NCBI GenBank assembly: GCA_002914845.1 | Contig: JXTC01000152.1 | Span: 543,927 to 607,926 of the forward strand | From: Trema orientale | Lineage: Eukaryota > Streptophyta > Magnoliopsida > Rosales > Cannabaceae | Direction: 5' to 3' | Length of the DNA stretch: 64,000 bases | Part shown: piece by piece, positions 24,060-35,452 of the stretch | Numbering within the stretch: position 1 is the stretch's first letter | Layout: the number at the start of each line of letters is the position of its first letter | Notes under the pieces: model-generated | The model's database searches: none | Seen by the model: only the letters and a program-made list of their open reading frames with translations | Told to the model about the DNA's origin: nothing | Position numbers and translations under genes: made by a program

Positions 24060-24987
24060 GTGACTTTACATAAGGGTGGCAATTCGTGTTGTCGTGTCAT
24101 ATTCGTGTCGTGTCGAAGCATATATATAATGAGCAATTACCAAACCCAAACCCGACACGTTTATTATTCGTGTCATGATTTGTAAACCCACACCCGACAC
24201 GCTAAATAAACAGGTTAACCTGTGATCGACACATTTAACACGTTATTTAAATAGGTCGTATTCAGATCGTGTCCAACGTAACACGATCTACTAACCTGTA
24301 TACTATTAACCCGTTAATTGAACTCAATTTAACATGTTAATGTTAAATATGTTGTAGTTGGTTCAATTTGACATAACGTATTAACCTATTAATTTTAACA
24401 TGTTAACCTATTTCACGTTTTCAATATGACTTGATATAATCTATTAACTTATTTTATATTTTCAATATAACCAAGCAACCATAATCAAATAAATATAACA
24501 CACAATCCAAAGTTTAAAACTAAAATAAAACTTTCAAGTTTTAGTACATAAAACATAAAAGGGAAGTTTTAAGTCTTGGTACACACAAGATAATACAATG
24601 TCTAAAAAAATTTAATCGTGTTAAACGCGTCAATTTCGGGTTTAACAGGTTAACCTGCTAATGACCTATTATTTAATCGTGTTTAATCGGGTTTAACCTG
24701 TTTTGACCTGTACCTATTTAAGACAAACCCAAACCCGCTAACTTCGTGTCGTTTTCGAGTCGTGTTATCGTGTCGTGACCTAAATTGCCACCCCTAACTT
24801 TACACCCAGTGATGACCTGGCTAAGGAGGTGCTTACAGCTTCAGAGGCCAGTGGGGAGAAACTTTGGAGGCTGCCATTGGAGGACAGCTATTGGGAATCA
24901 GTGAAATCAGGAATAGCTGATATGTTCAATACTGGCAGTCGTCAAGGTGGTGCTATTACTATTACTGCAGCTCTCTTCTTGAAACAG
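24060..24987 (+). pseudogene. Leucine aminopeptidase (M17) exon, split by a MITE
   Basis: After an acceptor TTCCTTTTAG the sequence reads toward [11 protein letters not shown], then [37 protein letters not shown] and AALFLKQ, ending at a GT donor after 24987. This is the exon of plant leucyl aminopeptidase just after the catalytic NTDAEGR region, covering part of the conserved C-terminal domain. It is broken by the insertion at 24071-24796, and two extra residues (IT) duplicate the GGAIT end. No other aminopeptidase exon is recognisable upstream or downstream, so this is an isolated dead fragment. Confidence 0.75.
24071..24796. mobile_element. hAT-type MITE inside the aminopeptidase exon
   Basis: The element starts TAAGGGTGGCAATT and ends AATTGCCACCCCTA. 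It is flanked by a perfect 8-bp duplication ACTTTACA (24063-24070 and 24797-24804). These are standard hAT features. The 726-base interior is rich in GACACG and TCGTGTCG words and AT stretches, with no transposase. Removing it and one duplicate restores the aminopeptidase reading frame across the site. Confidence 0.9.
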
Positions 24988-26266
24988 GTAAAGACGGATA
25001 TGATTAATCTATGGTCTGGATTTTCACCCGAAGCATGTGAATGCGACACATGCATTATGTAAATCATATCAATTATATACTATCAAAATAACACATTGCA
25101 TTGGTTTTTCCAATATTAAGTGCCACAGGTAGATTAACTATTCCACTTCATTACTTCAGCTCCTCTTACCTTCCTAAATAAATCTGTGTTAAAGTATGCT
25201 ATGGAATTCTGAAAGTTAGTCCTATCTGTGTCAGTCCTAAGGTATGCTATGGAATTCGAGCCCTGGGCCTTATTTACTCTTGTTTAAAGCTTCTGACTTG
25301 ATTTCGGGATTCTAAACGTACCCGTTTGAAAATTTTGGTGGCATTGTGTCTATTGATTAATAACTCGTAGTGATTATTTGCTTATATGTTTTCATTTAGT
25401 GTTTTAGAAGTAGCGATTTCTCTTAATTTCTTTCTTTATTATTTTTTTTTTTCCTGAAATTGTCTCGTTTACGTAATTATTTCAGACATATTGGTGACCC
25501 ATAGTACATTTCTTCACTGGGAGCTGCAATCTTTAGGGGAATGCAAAGTGGAGATAACAATGCTATCTGGGTCTGGCTAATACAGGTAAAAGGGATAACT
25601 CTCATTATATGGCTGGTTGCGTTTCGATTCTCCAAGCAATTTTGTTCAATGCATATAGTAATACACACTATATTACATCTGTCTGTTGTGTTATTTAAAA
25701 TTTACCCAAAAGAAAAAGGGAAAAAAATCTTTGTAATTTACAGCTTCATGGTGTTGTGGGGATTTCGGCATGAACAACTACTCTGGTATTACATATTTTA
25801 CCTAACCTCGGCATATCAATCCATCTGTGAACTGTGAAGGGAGAAAGGTTTCTCTATGCTCTTTTCTTTCTTGTTTTTTAAAATTAAAACGACAAGCTCT
25901 TCATTTTTTTAAAATAGATTGTTTTTCACTTCTTTAGTGAAGTTTTAGTTTTATAACATCATCATTTATTCAAGAGATTGGATATTGGTTTCTTGGAGAT
26001 GGGGGATTATCTTGGTAATGCTCTGTTACTTTCTCAATTTTAATGTGCATAAACTATTTTGTAACGTCATATTTGAAAAACTAGTATTCTATCCAGAGTG
26101 ACTATTTAAGAAGTATTAAAAGGTGATTTGATTCCACTGAGCTAATCTCTCTGTGTATGCATATTATGTGAACTTGTTGCTAAAATTTTCATGGTTGTGG
26201 GGTATAGAGATTATGAGAACTTGTTGCTGAAATTTTCTTGTGAGAGACTTGCATGTTTTATTGACA
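24988..26266. other. Non-coding stretch with one unrecognised exon-like patch
   Basis: At about 25508-25586 the plus strand reads SSLGAAIFRGMQSGDNN then AIWVWLIQ before a GTAAAA donor-like site. The patch looks exon-derived but I could not assign it. The remainder is AT-rich and shows nothing. Confidence 0.35.
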
Positions 26267-26412
26267 GTAAATGGCCCATGCAAAGCAAGCAAAGGTCCTT
26301 TGGGAGTTTCAGAAACAGTCTGCACAAATGGATATGACTATGAGATCTCTGCTCTATTGTAAGATTAACTTTTCCATGCAGCAAATGGCCCCTGCAAAGC
26401 AAGCAATGCTCA
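26267..26412 (+). pseudogene. ESCRT-III VPS2-like exon fragment
   Basis: The plus strand reads MAHAKQAKVLWEFQKQSAQ followed by MDMTMRSLL. This matches the conserved helix of plant VPS2 proteins (CHMP2 family, ESCRT-III, multivesicular body sorting; closest in style to VPS2.3). After it comes a stop and then a second partial copy reading QQMAPAKQAM (26380-26410), so the exon start is partly duplicated. No other VPS2 exon was seen nearby. It is a dead fragment. Confidence 0.6.
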
Positions 26413-26919
26413 GTTCAGATTGCTAGATGAGCAGTCTAGTAAGACGGAAGCTTATCGACAGTTAAATTCAACCTATTGCCAGTTTACAGTAAATCCTCAC
26501 GACCTCCTCAAACATGGATGCTCAAGTCATCAGGAGAATGGTTTCATCATCCAGGATCCAGCCAGAAAATATAGAGTTAGGTTTGATTTCAAAGCCAGGC
26601 TTGATTCATCTTATGCTTGGAAGAGTTCCTATTGCCAGAATCAAAGATATAATTTCTTAGTTGTTGTTGGTTTTTACTCTCCAGTAGAATCATCAAGCAA
26701 AATCGGCTAGCTGGAAGTGAATATTTTTTATTTTTTTTTAAATCATGTTATGTTCAATACAAAATATAATAATAAAAATATCATTGTTTATTTTTTGTTC
26801 GTAAGAGCATATGAACATGAACGATACAACATGTTTAACACCAAAGAAAAAAGGGGAAAAAAAAAGTGGAAAATCGACAATCGCCTAACAAAATCTCAGG
26901 ATTGTGGAATAAAAAACAG
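26413..26919. other. Stretch with an unassigned open frame
   Basis: An open frame of 96 codons (26420-26710, +) has no recognisable domain and no convincing splice sites. I treat it as chance or decayed sequence. The rest is AT-rich. Confidence 0.3.
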
Positions 26920-27206
26920 GCACACCTGACGATCGTCAATTGTATTGTAACAATCGCCATTAGTTGTAAAAGAATACTATAGAGAGTATAATCACACCTA
27001 ACGATCGTTGAACAAAGTGACGATCGTGCTTGTACTGTAGCGATCGCCATTAGTTGTAAAAGAATGCTATAAAAAAAACAAAAACAAACACACCCTTTAA
27101 AAAAAAAAAAAAAAAACACACGCACACACATGACAATCGTCGGGTAAAGTGACAATCGCAATTGTATTGTACAAATCGCCATTAGTTGTTAAGAATGCTA
27201 TAGAGA
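26920..27206. repeat. Diverged tandem repeat rich in GACGATCG / CGATCGCC
   Basis: The word TCGCCATTAGTTGTAA recurs at 26954, 27044 and (slightly altered) 27176, each preceded by TGTATTGTA- and GA(C/T)(G/A)ATCGT-like words and followed by AGAATRCTATA. Units are about 90 and 130 bases. The third spacing is stretched by an A-run near 27096. Confidence 0.75.
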
Positions 27207-27209
27207 TAG

Positions 27210-28160
27210 ATAAAATTTACTTAAAATTATTGCAACTTGATATAATGTCACTAAGTAGTTGACTATAAGACTTAGTAGACAACCGTTATATTATGTTTTA
27301 TACTCAAATTAGACTAAAATTTGATATATTTGCGTTAAATAGTGAAATTTTACATTTATTCAATAATACTAAACATATGTTGCACACTATAATACTTTTT
27401 TTTCCTGGAGAAATAAACTATAATACTTAGTATAACACGTTTACATACTCCTCCCATGCTCAATACTAAAATTAGATAAATTTGCATTAATTAGTGAATT
27501 CTTATATTACTTTAGTATCACTAAACATAATTTCACAAAGTATGTACATTTTTCACTAGAGTGTCCATACATATTGTCACATGCTTAACTAATACTAAAA
27601 TTGTTTAATACCACTGAGAATAATTATATAGTTTAGTGGAAGTACTTAAAGTGTAATACTATTATATATCCTAACATGCTCAATTCAGACTGCAGTTGAC
27701 TTGGTTGATTTTGCATAAATTAGTTAAATTACCAATTTATTTATTTATTTTCATTTAGGGGGAGGGGGAACACAACACAATTAAAACACAAGATTTGAAT
27801 TTTGGATCACACTCTCACACACATGTGCAACCAACCAGCTAACCACAAGGGGCATTTTTAGAAATTTAATAGCGAGTATAATTCACAATGTAATTGAATA
27901 CAAGACTTGATATAACACTACCAAACAATATAATTCTCACTTTCCCTCCTTTTTCCATCTAACAATTCTTTTCACTCCCTTTACCTCTACCAAATATAGT
28001 CTAAGACAATTTTGATAAATTTGTATTAATTAGTGAGTTTCAACTTTCACGTTAATCTAATATCACTAAGCATAATGACACAATATGTGAACCATAGTAC
28101 AATTGGAAAACTTAGAACAATAAATCTCATAACATTAGGATGAGGCTCGGGTGAGCAGCA
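27210..28160. repeat. Left subterminal repeats of a CACTA element
   Basis: Diverged repeats of about 120-160 bases share words such as CATGCTCAATAC, ACTAAAATT, TTTGCATTAATTAGTGAA and TATCACTAAACATAATTTCACA. The same word set occurs to the right of the transposon coding remnants (31170-31640). Arrays like this flank CACTA coding regions. CACTAAGTAGTTGAC at 27249 could be a terminus but has no confirmed partner. Confidence 0.5.
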
Positions 28161-28343
28161 TCAACGGATTTAGTCAAATCAACTATTACCAAATCTTTGT
28201 GTGGAAAAAGCAAAACACCAAATAATGGGAGTTCATTAAAAGAATACAATTAGCCAATACTTCAAAATTAGTTCGAAATAATTAAATTTTAGATACCAAA
28301 AGAAGATTCATCTAAAAATTTGAAGGAGGATGTTGCAAACGAA

Positions 28344-30180
28344 TCAGAAGTTAAAACTCACAGCAAAAATGTCCTCATCAAATGGAACATTGACGAAATT
28401 ACTTTTATCCCACTGGAGAATACTCTTCAATAGTAGTCTGATTGAGACTGGGTGATTAGCTCTACTTTGTTGTGTTTGTGTAAGAGATGACTCTTTATTT
28501 ATGGGCAGTAGATGTATTTTCTGTTGTGTTAGAGGAGGTGCTGGTTGAGAAGTAGATATTTGCTTTGATTGTCTCATATTTCTTTCATCAATAACCTACA
28601 AATAAAATATAGTTACTCAGAATCTCAAAGAAATATTGATATACAACGGTAAAAACTTACTGGGATCCAAGTGCTAGACCAACATTTGATGTGTCAGGGT
28701 CATCTGCATTTGGAATTGGAAGAAGTGCATTATAGTTAAGTACTATTTCTATCAGTACACGATAGTTACTCTCTCCAATCTCTCTCCCGTGAAGAAGTGT
28801 CCCATCTAGTGAGTCTTGTACATGTCCTATAGCAACAATATTATCACGAGNTCATATTTCTTTCATCAATAACCTACAAATAAAATATAGTTACTCAGAA
28901 TCTCAAAGAAATATTGATATACAACGGTAAAAACTTACTGGGATCCGAGTGCTAGACCAACATTTGATGTGTCAGGGTCATCTACATTTGGAATTGGAAG
29001 ACGAGCATTGTAGTTAAGTATTATTTCTATCAGTACACGATAGTTACTCTCTCCAATCTCTCTCTCGTGAAGAAGTGTCCCATCTAGTGAGTCTTGTACA
29101 TGTCCTATAGCAACAATATTATCACGAGATCCCACTGCAAGCTTGCAAGGTCGGCTTTGTAAAATAGAAATTGAAATGTACATTATAGTAACAAGTAATA
29201 AGTAAGAATCTACATTATAGTGATAAGTAAGAATGATACCTTCTTGCCTTGTGTTGACATTCCTACACAAATATCTACATCTATATGTGTTTGCTCCCTT
29301 TGACATTTTGCTTGAGGAACTTCTACATCTATATGTGTTTGTTTCCTTTGATATTCTCCTTAGGGAACTTCTGGTCTTGAATGTGAAGTTGTATTAGAAC
29401 CACCAACTATACTTTGTTGTGCCGCACGAATCTCATTTATTGCTGCTTGAAAATTTTCTCGTTGTTCTTTTAATATTTACTCCATCTTTTTTTCTTGTTC
29501 TGCTTGCCATTACTTCAAATTGAATTGTAGTTTTCTTGATGGATGAGGATTGTGGAAAAATTGTGACTGAGTGACATGTTTGCCCATTCCTCTTACACGT
29601 CCAGTTTGTTCAGGATTGCCTAAAATCATAGGTAAAATATCATTACTCTCTTCAGTCTGAATCTTTTCGTCTCTGTATTATTGAGTGTAATCCTTCTACA
29701 AAACAAATATAGAAGACAACTTATAGGCAATCCCAAGTAAAATAATTGAATTAAAACCATCTTATAAATAGAATTAAGTGAACACTTACTATTCTATTAA
29801 CGACTACTTTGACATTTTCAGCATATTCTCACTTCTTAAAAATGCGTGCTTGTGATCAGAAATCAGCTCTATCATACTCAATTTCACCCTTTTTTTTATT
29901 TAAGTTTTTTCTCTAGCGTAACGTAACCTCTACGAGACAAATGATGTGCGTAAATATTTTTTGCTCTTCTTTCTTGTTAAAGTTTACTGAGTTGCATCCA
30001 TTCTTCTGATAGTCTACTCTTTATGAAATCTTTCCAAACTTCATCATCTATCCATTCAATATATGATGATGGAGGGTGTTCCAATAACTCTAAGTGAGTA
30101 TCTTTATATTTGTAAATCAGTTCTGATGTTATTGAAGTCTTAAAATCCATCCACATTCTACCACAACTAGACATGATCTT
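28344..30180 (-). pseudogene. CACTA (En/Spm) second-ORF remnant, plant transposase type
   Basis: On the minus strand, 30174-29980 reads WMDFKTSITSELIYKYKDTH and WKDFIKSRLSEEW. This continues through frameshifts into YVTLEKKLK, then TQSQFFHNPHPSRKLQFNLK and QRENFQAAINEIRAAQQS (29590-29400). From 29150 to 28930 it reads CKLAVGSRDNIVAIGHVQDS and NARLPIPNVDDPDTSNVGLA. This order (DNA-binding-like region, coiled coil, C-terminal CKLAxGSxDNIVAxG domain) is that of the second protein of plant CACTA elements. Several stops and shifts make it non-functional. Part of the C-terminal region is present twice around a single N (see 28574-29128). Confidence 0.65.
28574..29128. repeat. 277-bp direct duplication around a single N
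   Basis: 28574-28850 and 28852-29128 are near-identical copies joined by N at 28851, with a handful of differences such as CCAAGTG/CCGAGTG and CTCTCCCGTG/CTCTCTCGTG. A single N at the exact joint suggests two contigs or haplotypes that were not merged, although a true tandem duplication is possible. Confidence 0.85.
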
Positions 30181-30829
30181 CTTTTTACCTTCTTATGGTA
30201 CTACACATGTCTCATGTAATGTACAAAAAATAATGTTACATTAATCAATTAAAGTATCTCATAGCATAACAATAAGATAGATTGGTATAGGTTTTACTAG
30301 GATTGATTCCCAAATTTTGTCCTTAATATCTCTTGGGACATGAGGCTAAGTGTCAATATTGATTGACACTGTTCGACGGATCATAAGACCGCAAAAACTT
30401 GATAAATGTCTACCTTCGTCCTCAGTTAGTTGTCTCCATTCATTGTATGTGATGATTTCCTTTTCATTATTACTTCTTTTTTTTTTTTTTTATCAACTCT
30501 TTCATTTGAGTTATCCTCTTTTTATTCTTTGGTTGTCTCTTATCATGTTGTGATTGAGTGAATTCACGAACATCATCATCTTGATCACTATCCATGTCAT
30601 AAGTACCTAAACATAATGAAAAAATATTTGTTAAGCACTACAAATACAAAATGAAATGAAATAAAGAATAAATATATTATAAACAATCAAACGACATAAA
30701 AATAAAATAAGAATCAATTACCTATACAATTAAGTTGTTTTATTTCCCTTATTATCAATCCAAACACCTTCACCGTCATCTCGTAAATAACTATTTTCAC
30801 CATCTAAGGTTCGATATTCCTTTTCAAAA

Positions 30830-31150
30830 TATTTCATATGAGACAAGTGTTTCATTGTCATCTTCATCTACTCCTTTTGTGTGATATTCCTTTACTTTAT
30901 TTGCAAGAATTATTGATCATTGAGCATCAAGTGGGTCACTGATATAAAAAACTTGTTTAGCTTGTGTTGCCATTATAAAAGGATCGTCCTTGTGACTAAT
31001 TCAGTTTAGATCCACTAAAGTAAACCCAAGCTCATCCTCCTTAACTCCATTATTACTCTCTACCCATTCACACAAAAACACGGGTAATCGAAATGCAATA
31101 TAATCAATTTTCCAAATCTCTTTGATAATCTCATAATAGATCATATCAGT
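30830..31150 (-). pseudogene. CACTA transposase C-terminal domain (DUF4216) remnant
   Basis: On the minus strand one frame reads YYEIIKEIWKIDYIAFRLPV, FLCEWVESNNGVKEDELGFT, LVDLN then a stop, ISHKDDPFIMATQAKQVFYI and SDPLDAQ then a stop. This is the DUF4216 domain found at the end of TNP2-like transposases of plant CACTA elements. One in-frame stop replaces an expected Trp (TGG to TGA). It lies upstream, on the minus strand, of the second ORF remnant, the normal order in these transposons. Confidence 0.75.
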
Positions 31151-31169
31151 CTCAGTATTATATACTCAT

Positions 31170-31650
31170 ATTTGTTCTACTTATACTACAATTATGACAA
31201 TTTATAATTAATTGGTTGCTAAAATTATAACAACTTGTAATTAATTAGTTAAAGTTTACATTAATTTAGATACTAATAAGCATAATTTGACAGAATATGT
31301 TACTACAATAATTTGATAGAATATGTGACTACAATAACATAATTTCTTAGTACCACATACTCAATGTAGACCAAAATTGGATTTATTTTTATTTTTATTT
31401 TTTGTGATGGGATCAATCTTTTTAATTTGTAAAATTTCACACTAATTTGACATCACTTAGCATAATGTTACATTTGAGTGGGCTAGTAGTACTTAGTTAA
31501 AATAAATACATATGTGTGCTCAAAGTAAGACTAAAATTATATCAATTTTTCAACATTAGTGAAAATTTGCCGTTAAAGCATTATTTCACAAATTATATTA
31601 TTTCACGAATGGACTATAAAAATGCATGAATAAGTAACTACATGTGATCT
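31170..31650. repeat. Right subterminal repeats of the CACTA element
   Basis: This shares with 27210-28160 the words CATACTCAATGTAGACCAAAATT, TTTCACACTAATTTGACATC, ACTTAGCATAATG and TGCTCAAAGTAAGACTAAAATT in diverged form. It supports a single CACTA element of roughly 4.4 kb covering 27240-31640. No matching right terminus was found. Confidence 0.45.
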
Positions 31651-32263
31651 CTCTATACTCTATAAAAACTATATTTCATAGTACGAACATGATTAGATAT
31701 TAAAAAAAAAAAAGAAAAAAAGTAAAAAATTTGGAATGAACAAAATTGCGGGTAACTATTTGGAAACAATTTCATTTTGGAGCCAAACTTTTAGAAAGAG
31801 CGCCCTTTTGTTCTTTAACTTTGTTTTGGCAACAGAGTTTCAAAATGATATAGCGCAAACATCCTAGCAGACCACTCCTTCCTTTGGCTTTTTCTCCTCA
31901 CTTCCTTGAATGCGAAACAACTTGAGTGAAGAGTCCATCCCTAAGTAACTTGAGATCCTGCGAGAAGAACCCAGTCACAGACCTGAGTGAAGAACCTAAC
32001 TCATTAATAGGTAGATAAAAGGTTCGTTAATGGGTCTAATTTTTCTCGATAAATTTCTTTATTTGGTTTGCTTGATTTTCTTTTTCTTTTTTTCCTTTCT
32101 TGTCTCGTCTGTTTGGGCACCAAGAAAATCTAAGAGAAAAGGGAAGATTTAATTGTTTAATTTTTTTCTATATTTTTTCGCAATCCAAATTTTCACGAAC
32201 GTTCTTTTTAGCTTTAATTTTGGGAAAATTATATTAAATTAGAAACCACCAGTTTTCGGGGGG

Positions 32264-32302
<39 letters not shown>

Positions 32303-32554
32303 TTTTTTTTTTTTAAAGCTGCTTCAAGTCTTGCCTTGTAATTTATGGGCTAGCATGGATTATAATTGAGGCATATAATTTACATTTTGCTTATGATTCT
32401 CGAGTTTTTGGTGTTAATTCTCGGTTTTGTGATATTCTGGTTCTGGGTTGGGGACATTGTTCTACTCTTCCTCTGCTTTGGCCCAAAACAAGTGGCAGGT
32501 CGTGGGTTCAAGACCCCTGGGGTTCGAAATCGGTATGAAAAATTATGTTTGCCA
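31651..32554. other. AT-rich spacer before the ACBP remnants
   Basis: No coding sequence is recognised. A TTA microsatellite occurs at 32269-32301 followed by a T-run. Confidence 0.4.
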
Positions 32555-33753
32555 TGGAAGATCCCTTCATGCAAGGGCCATTGTGTGGTACAACTCAATG
32601 TTTTATGACTATCTAGCATAATTGTATGATATCTTAAAATTCAATTATGATAAATCAATCTTCAAGGTATCAGAAACTGAAAGAACAATCGCATTTAGAG
32701 GACGTGAGAAAGAGAACAAACCAGTATTTCCTAAGAAAGTTTATTTCAGGAGTAGAAAATAAAGTAGCGGACTATAAGTTGTATATAGTTTGAGAATGAC
32801 GTAAAGATGTTGCAATGCCCTTGCTTTGGAGGTGATGTTCATGTACCACTTATGTTGTTTTTCCTGAATCAATCATAACTTTACCTATGTGACCTCCATT
32901 GGATGTCTGAATTATCAGCCATAAAAAATGTCTAATTGTTGACTGAAAAATCTTCTGTGTTGTCTTAGATTTCATGGAATAAAAGCACTCCTTACTGGGG
33001 GAAAAAATGAACCATGGAGTGAGAAAATCACAGGTTAAATAGTCTTTATGTCTCGTAAGTTCATGTAATCACCAATATTCTATTACAAGTGATTTGGATT
33101 ATTCACTACATTTTACTTTCTTGGTTTCCTCAGTGCGGGCATTTGACACAGAGACAGAGTGCTGGTCACTTATGGAAGCAAAAGGAGACATACCGGTAAG
33201 CTTTTTGTCTTGAAGATAGTGCAACTATATCTAGATTAAAACAACCAAAGATACATTACAGATACGTCAATCTGTATTTTTACATGGAGCTCTAAATTTT
33301 GAGAACTTATTTGATGGATAACTTTACTAAATACTTCACATCATGAACTTTCTTATTTTACCAAAAGCTTCAGAAAACTTCTTTTCTTTGGCACTCCAAA
33401 ATCTCTATGAACCTTTGTATTTGGTATGAAACTTGTTATTCAACTATAGATTAAAGGTTGATCACTGTGGTCATTCTGTAGTTAGGGCAAGCTCGGTTTT
33501 GATCCTATTTGGCGGTGAAGATGCTAAGAGTAGGAACATTGTGCTTTTATCTATATTTATTCTTCACCTAACGTGGTTTGTTTACTTATTTGTCTATTTA
33601 TTCGATGTCAATTGTGCTTTTATCTTTGTTTATTCTTGTTTATTGTTTTACATAATTTTCCAGGTCGTAGCGGGACTCTTGTCTTTGATATTTTAAAAGT
33701 TTGAGTGGTCAATGACCACTACTGCACTCCCATCTTCCATCACCACCAGTAAG
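32555..33753 (+). pseudogene. ACBP4/5-like kelch protein, 5' exon remnants
   Basis: Four remnants of a plant acyl-CoA-binding kelch protein occur in order. (1) 32555-32603 reads KIPSCKGHCVV, the blade that starts CKGHC. (2) 33134-33195 reads RAFDTETECWSLMEAKGDIP with intact AG and GT borders. (3) About 33457-33540 reads GHSVVRASSVLILFGGEDAK. (4) 33664-33753 reads SGTLVFDILKV, then a one-base shift, then EWSMTTTALPSSITTSK before a GT. ACBP4/5 proteins are cytosolic acyl-CoA binders with kelch repeats. The N-terminal acyl-CoA-binding domain and the kelch exons between pieces 3 and 4 are not present. The gene continues after the inserted element at 55935. Confidence 0.8.
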
Positions 33754-33857
33754 GTATTTGCTGTTGAGTTTGAACAAAAAGTTTCTGATTTGTTGAGTTT
33801 GCCCTTTTACATAAGTCACATACTATGTTTTTTTTTTCAAAGTCTAAAACCACTCTG

Positions 33858-34417
33858 TGTATGTTTGTGGTGAGTTTTGAATTCTAAAAATATGTGCTTA
33901 TTTGTATGTTACTGAAAGATTAGAAAAACATAATATAATATACTGAGCATAAAACTCTAGAATATATTGTTTAGATAGATAGCTAGAACAATTAGAAAAT
34001 ATGTAAACAGTTTGGTAACTAAAAAAATTAATACAAATATAAGAGCTGAAAATTAAATGCAACGGTGAATAAAAAAAGTAAATTAATATGTTAGGAAAAC
34101 TTAACAGAAAGCCTCCACGAACATAGTGAATAGGGCCTTTGAATGGCTCAATTTTCACAAAATTCTTCAAAATGCAATGAAGATTTGAAAATCAGATGCT
34201 TGTAACTTGATAGTTTCAATAGTAAAAATGTTGCTCTTATCAATGGTGACCAATGACTTGATCAGCCATTGAAATGAGCTTGGTTAGATCTAAAGACATT
34301 TGGCACAAGATTTTAGCAATGATACTAGAATCAGGTACTAATGTATGAGTGATCAGCTTATTTTATTTGTAAATCACACAGGATGCATGTAAGAAAACAA
34401 AATAAAAGAGAAAGAAT
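33858..34417 (-). mobile_element. Left LTR (3', truncated) of the outer LTR element
   Basis: 560 bases starting TGTATGTTTGTGG are repeated with high similarity at 54350-54910. The left copy stops exactly where a Copia LTR begins (34418). The copy at the right is longer and has a PBS next to it, so both are LTRs of one minus-strand element. The six bases before it, ACTCTG (33852-33857), recur right after the other LTR (55720-55725), giving the target duplication. Confidence 0.8.
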
Positions 34418-35452
34418 GTAGAGATTAAGTTGAGAATAATGATTATTTTTCACTATATTATTTACACAGAAAGGATGAGTATTTATACATTATATTAGCC
34501 TAAATTGCCATAAAACAGGGAATAAAATAGTACTAAAGTAGACAAATAAAAGATATTTAAAAACACAAGAATATCCTTAAAACCAAGTGTTATCTGGACT
34601 TTGTCTCCACTAGGCATGCGTATCTTTTAACACTCCCCCTCAAGCTTGATTGTATAAATTAAACAGTCCAAGCTTGCTCACTATTTTTTAAAATAGAGGT
34701 CTAGGTAGTCCTTTGGTTAAAATATCCGCAGTTTGTTCTGTGGTGTTCACATAAGAGACACAAAGAACTCATTCAATTTTATCTTTTATGAAGTGACGGT
34801 CAACTTCAACATGTTTGGTTCGATCGTGATGAACAGGATTATGAGCCATATTGATGGTTGCCTTGTTATCACAAAACACTTTCATTGGAGACTCAGTTGA
34901 GATGTTCAATTCTTCAAGTAGTAGCCTCAGCCAAATTATTTCACTCACTCCATTGGCCAAGGAGCGGAGTTCAGCTTCTGCACTACTTCTTGCCACAAAA
35001 CTCTACTTTTTGCTTCTCTGAATTACCAATTTCCCCCAAACATACGAACAATAACCGGAGGTAGATTTTCTGTCATCAATAGATCCTGCCTAATCAGCGT
35101 CAGTATAGAATTCAATTCCTCGAGATTCTCCTTTCTTAAAAAATAGTCCTCTGCCAGGACTACTTTTCAGATATTTCAAAATTCTTATAAAAGCATCATA
35201 GTGTTCCTTATTTAGTGCATGCATGAATTGGCTTACCAGGCTAACTGCGAATGCTATATCAGGTCTTGTGTGGGATAAGTAGATTAACTTCCCCACTAGA
35301 TGTTGGTATCTACCTTTGTCTACAGGTGTGCTCATATTATGACTGCTCATCTTGATATTTGGATCAATAGGGGTATCGACTGACTTGCATCTAAGTAATC
35401 TTGTTTCCTGAAGTAGGTCAATAACATATTTTCTTTGGGTTACAGAGATATT
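34418..35452 (-). mobile_element. Copia 1: 3' LTR and RT/RNase H part
   Basis: The minus-strand 3' LTR spans 34418-34632 (on the minus strand it starts TGTTAAAAGATACG and ends CTACA). It is preceded by the polypurine tract CTTGAGGGGGAG (34633-34644 reversed). Further in are RNase H (SSAEAELRSLANGVSEIIW, KVFCDNKATINMAHNP, DRTKHVEVDRHFIKDKIE) and the end of reverse transcriptase (TQRKYVIDLLQET, PDIAFAVSLVSQFMHAL, YLKSSPGRGLFFKK). The element is cut at 35453 by a Gypsy LTR. A probable 5' piece lies at 47862-48145. It inserted into the outer LTR at 34418. Confidence 0.85.
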
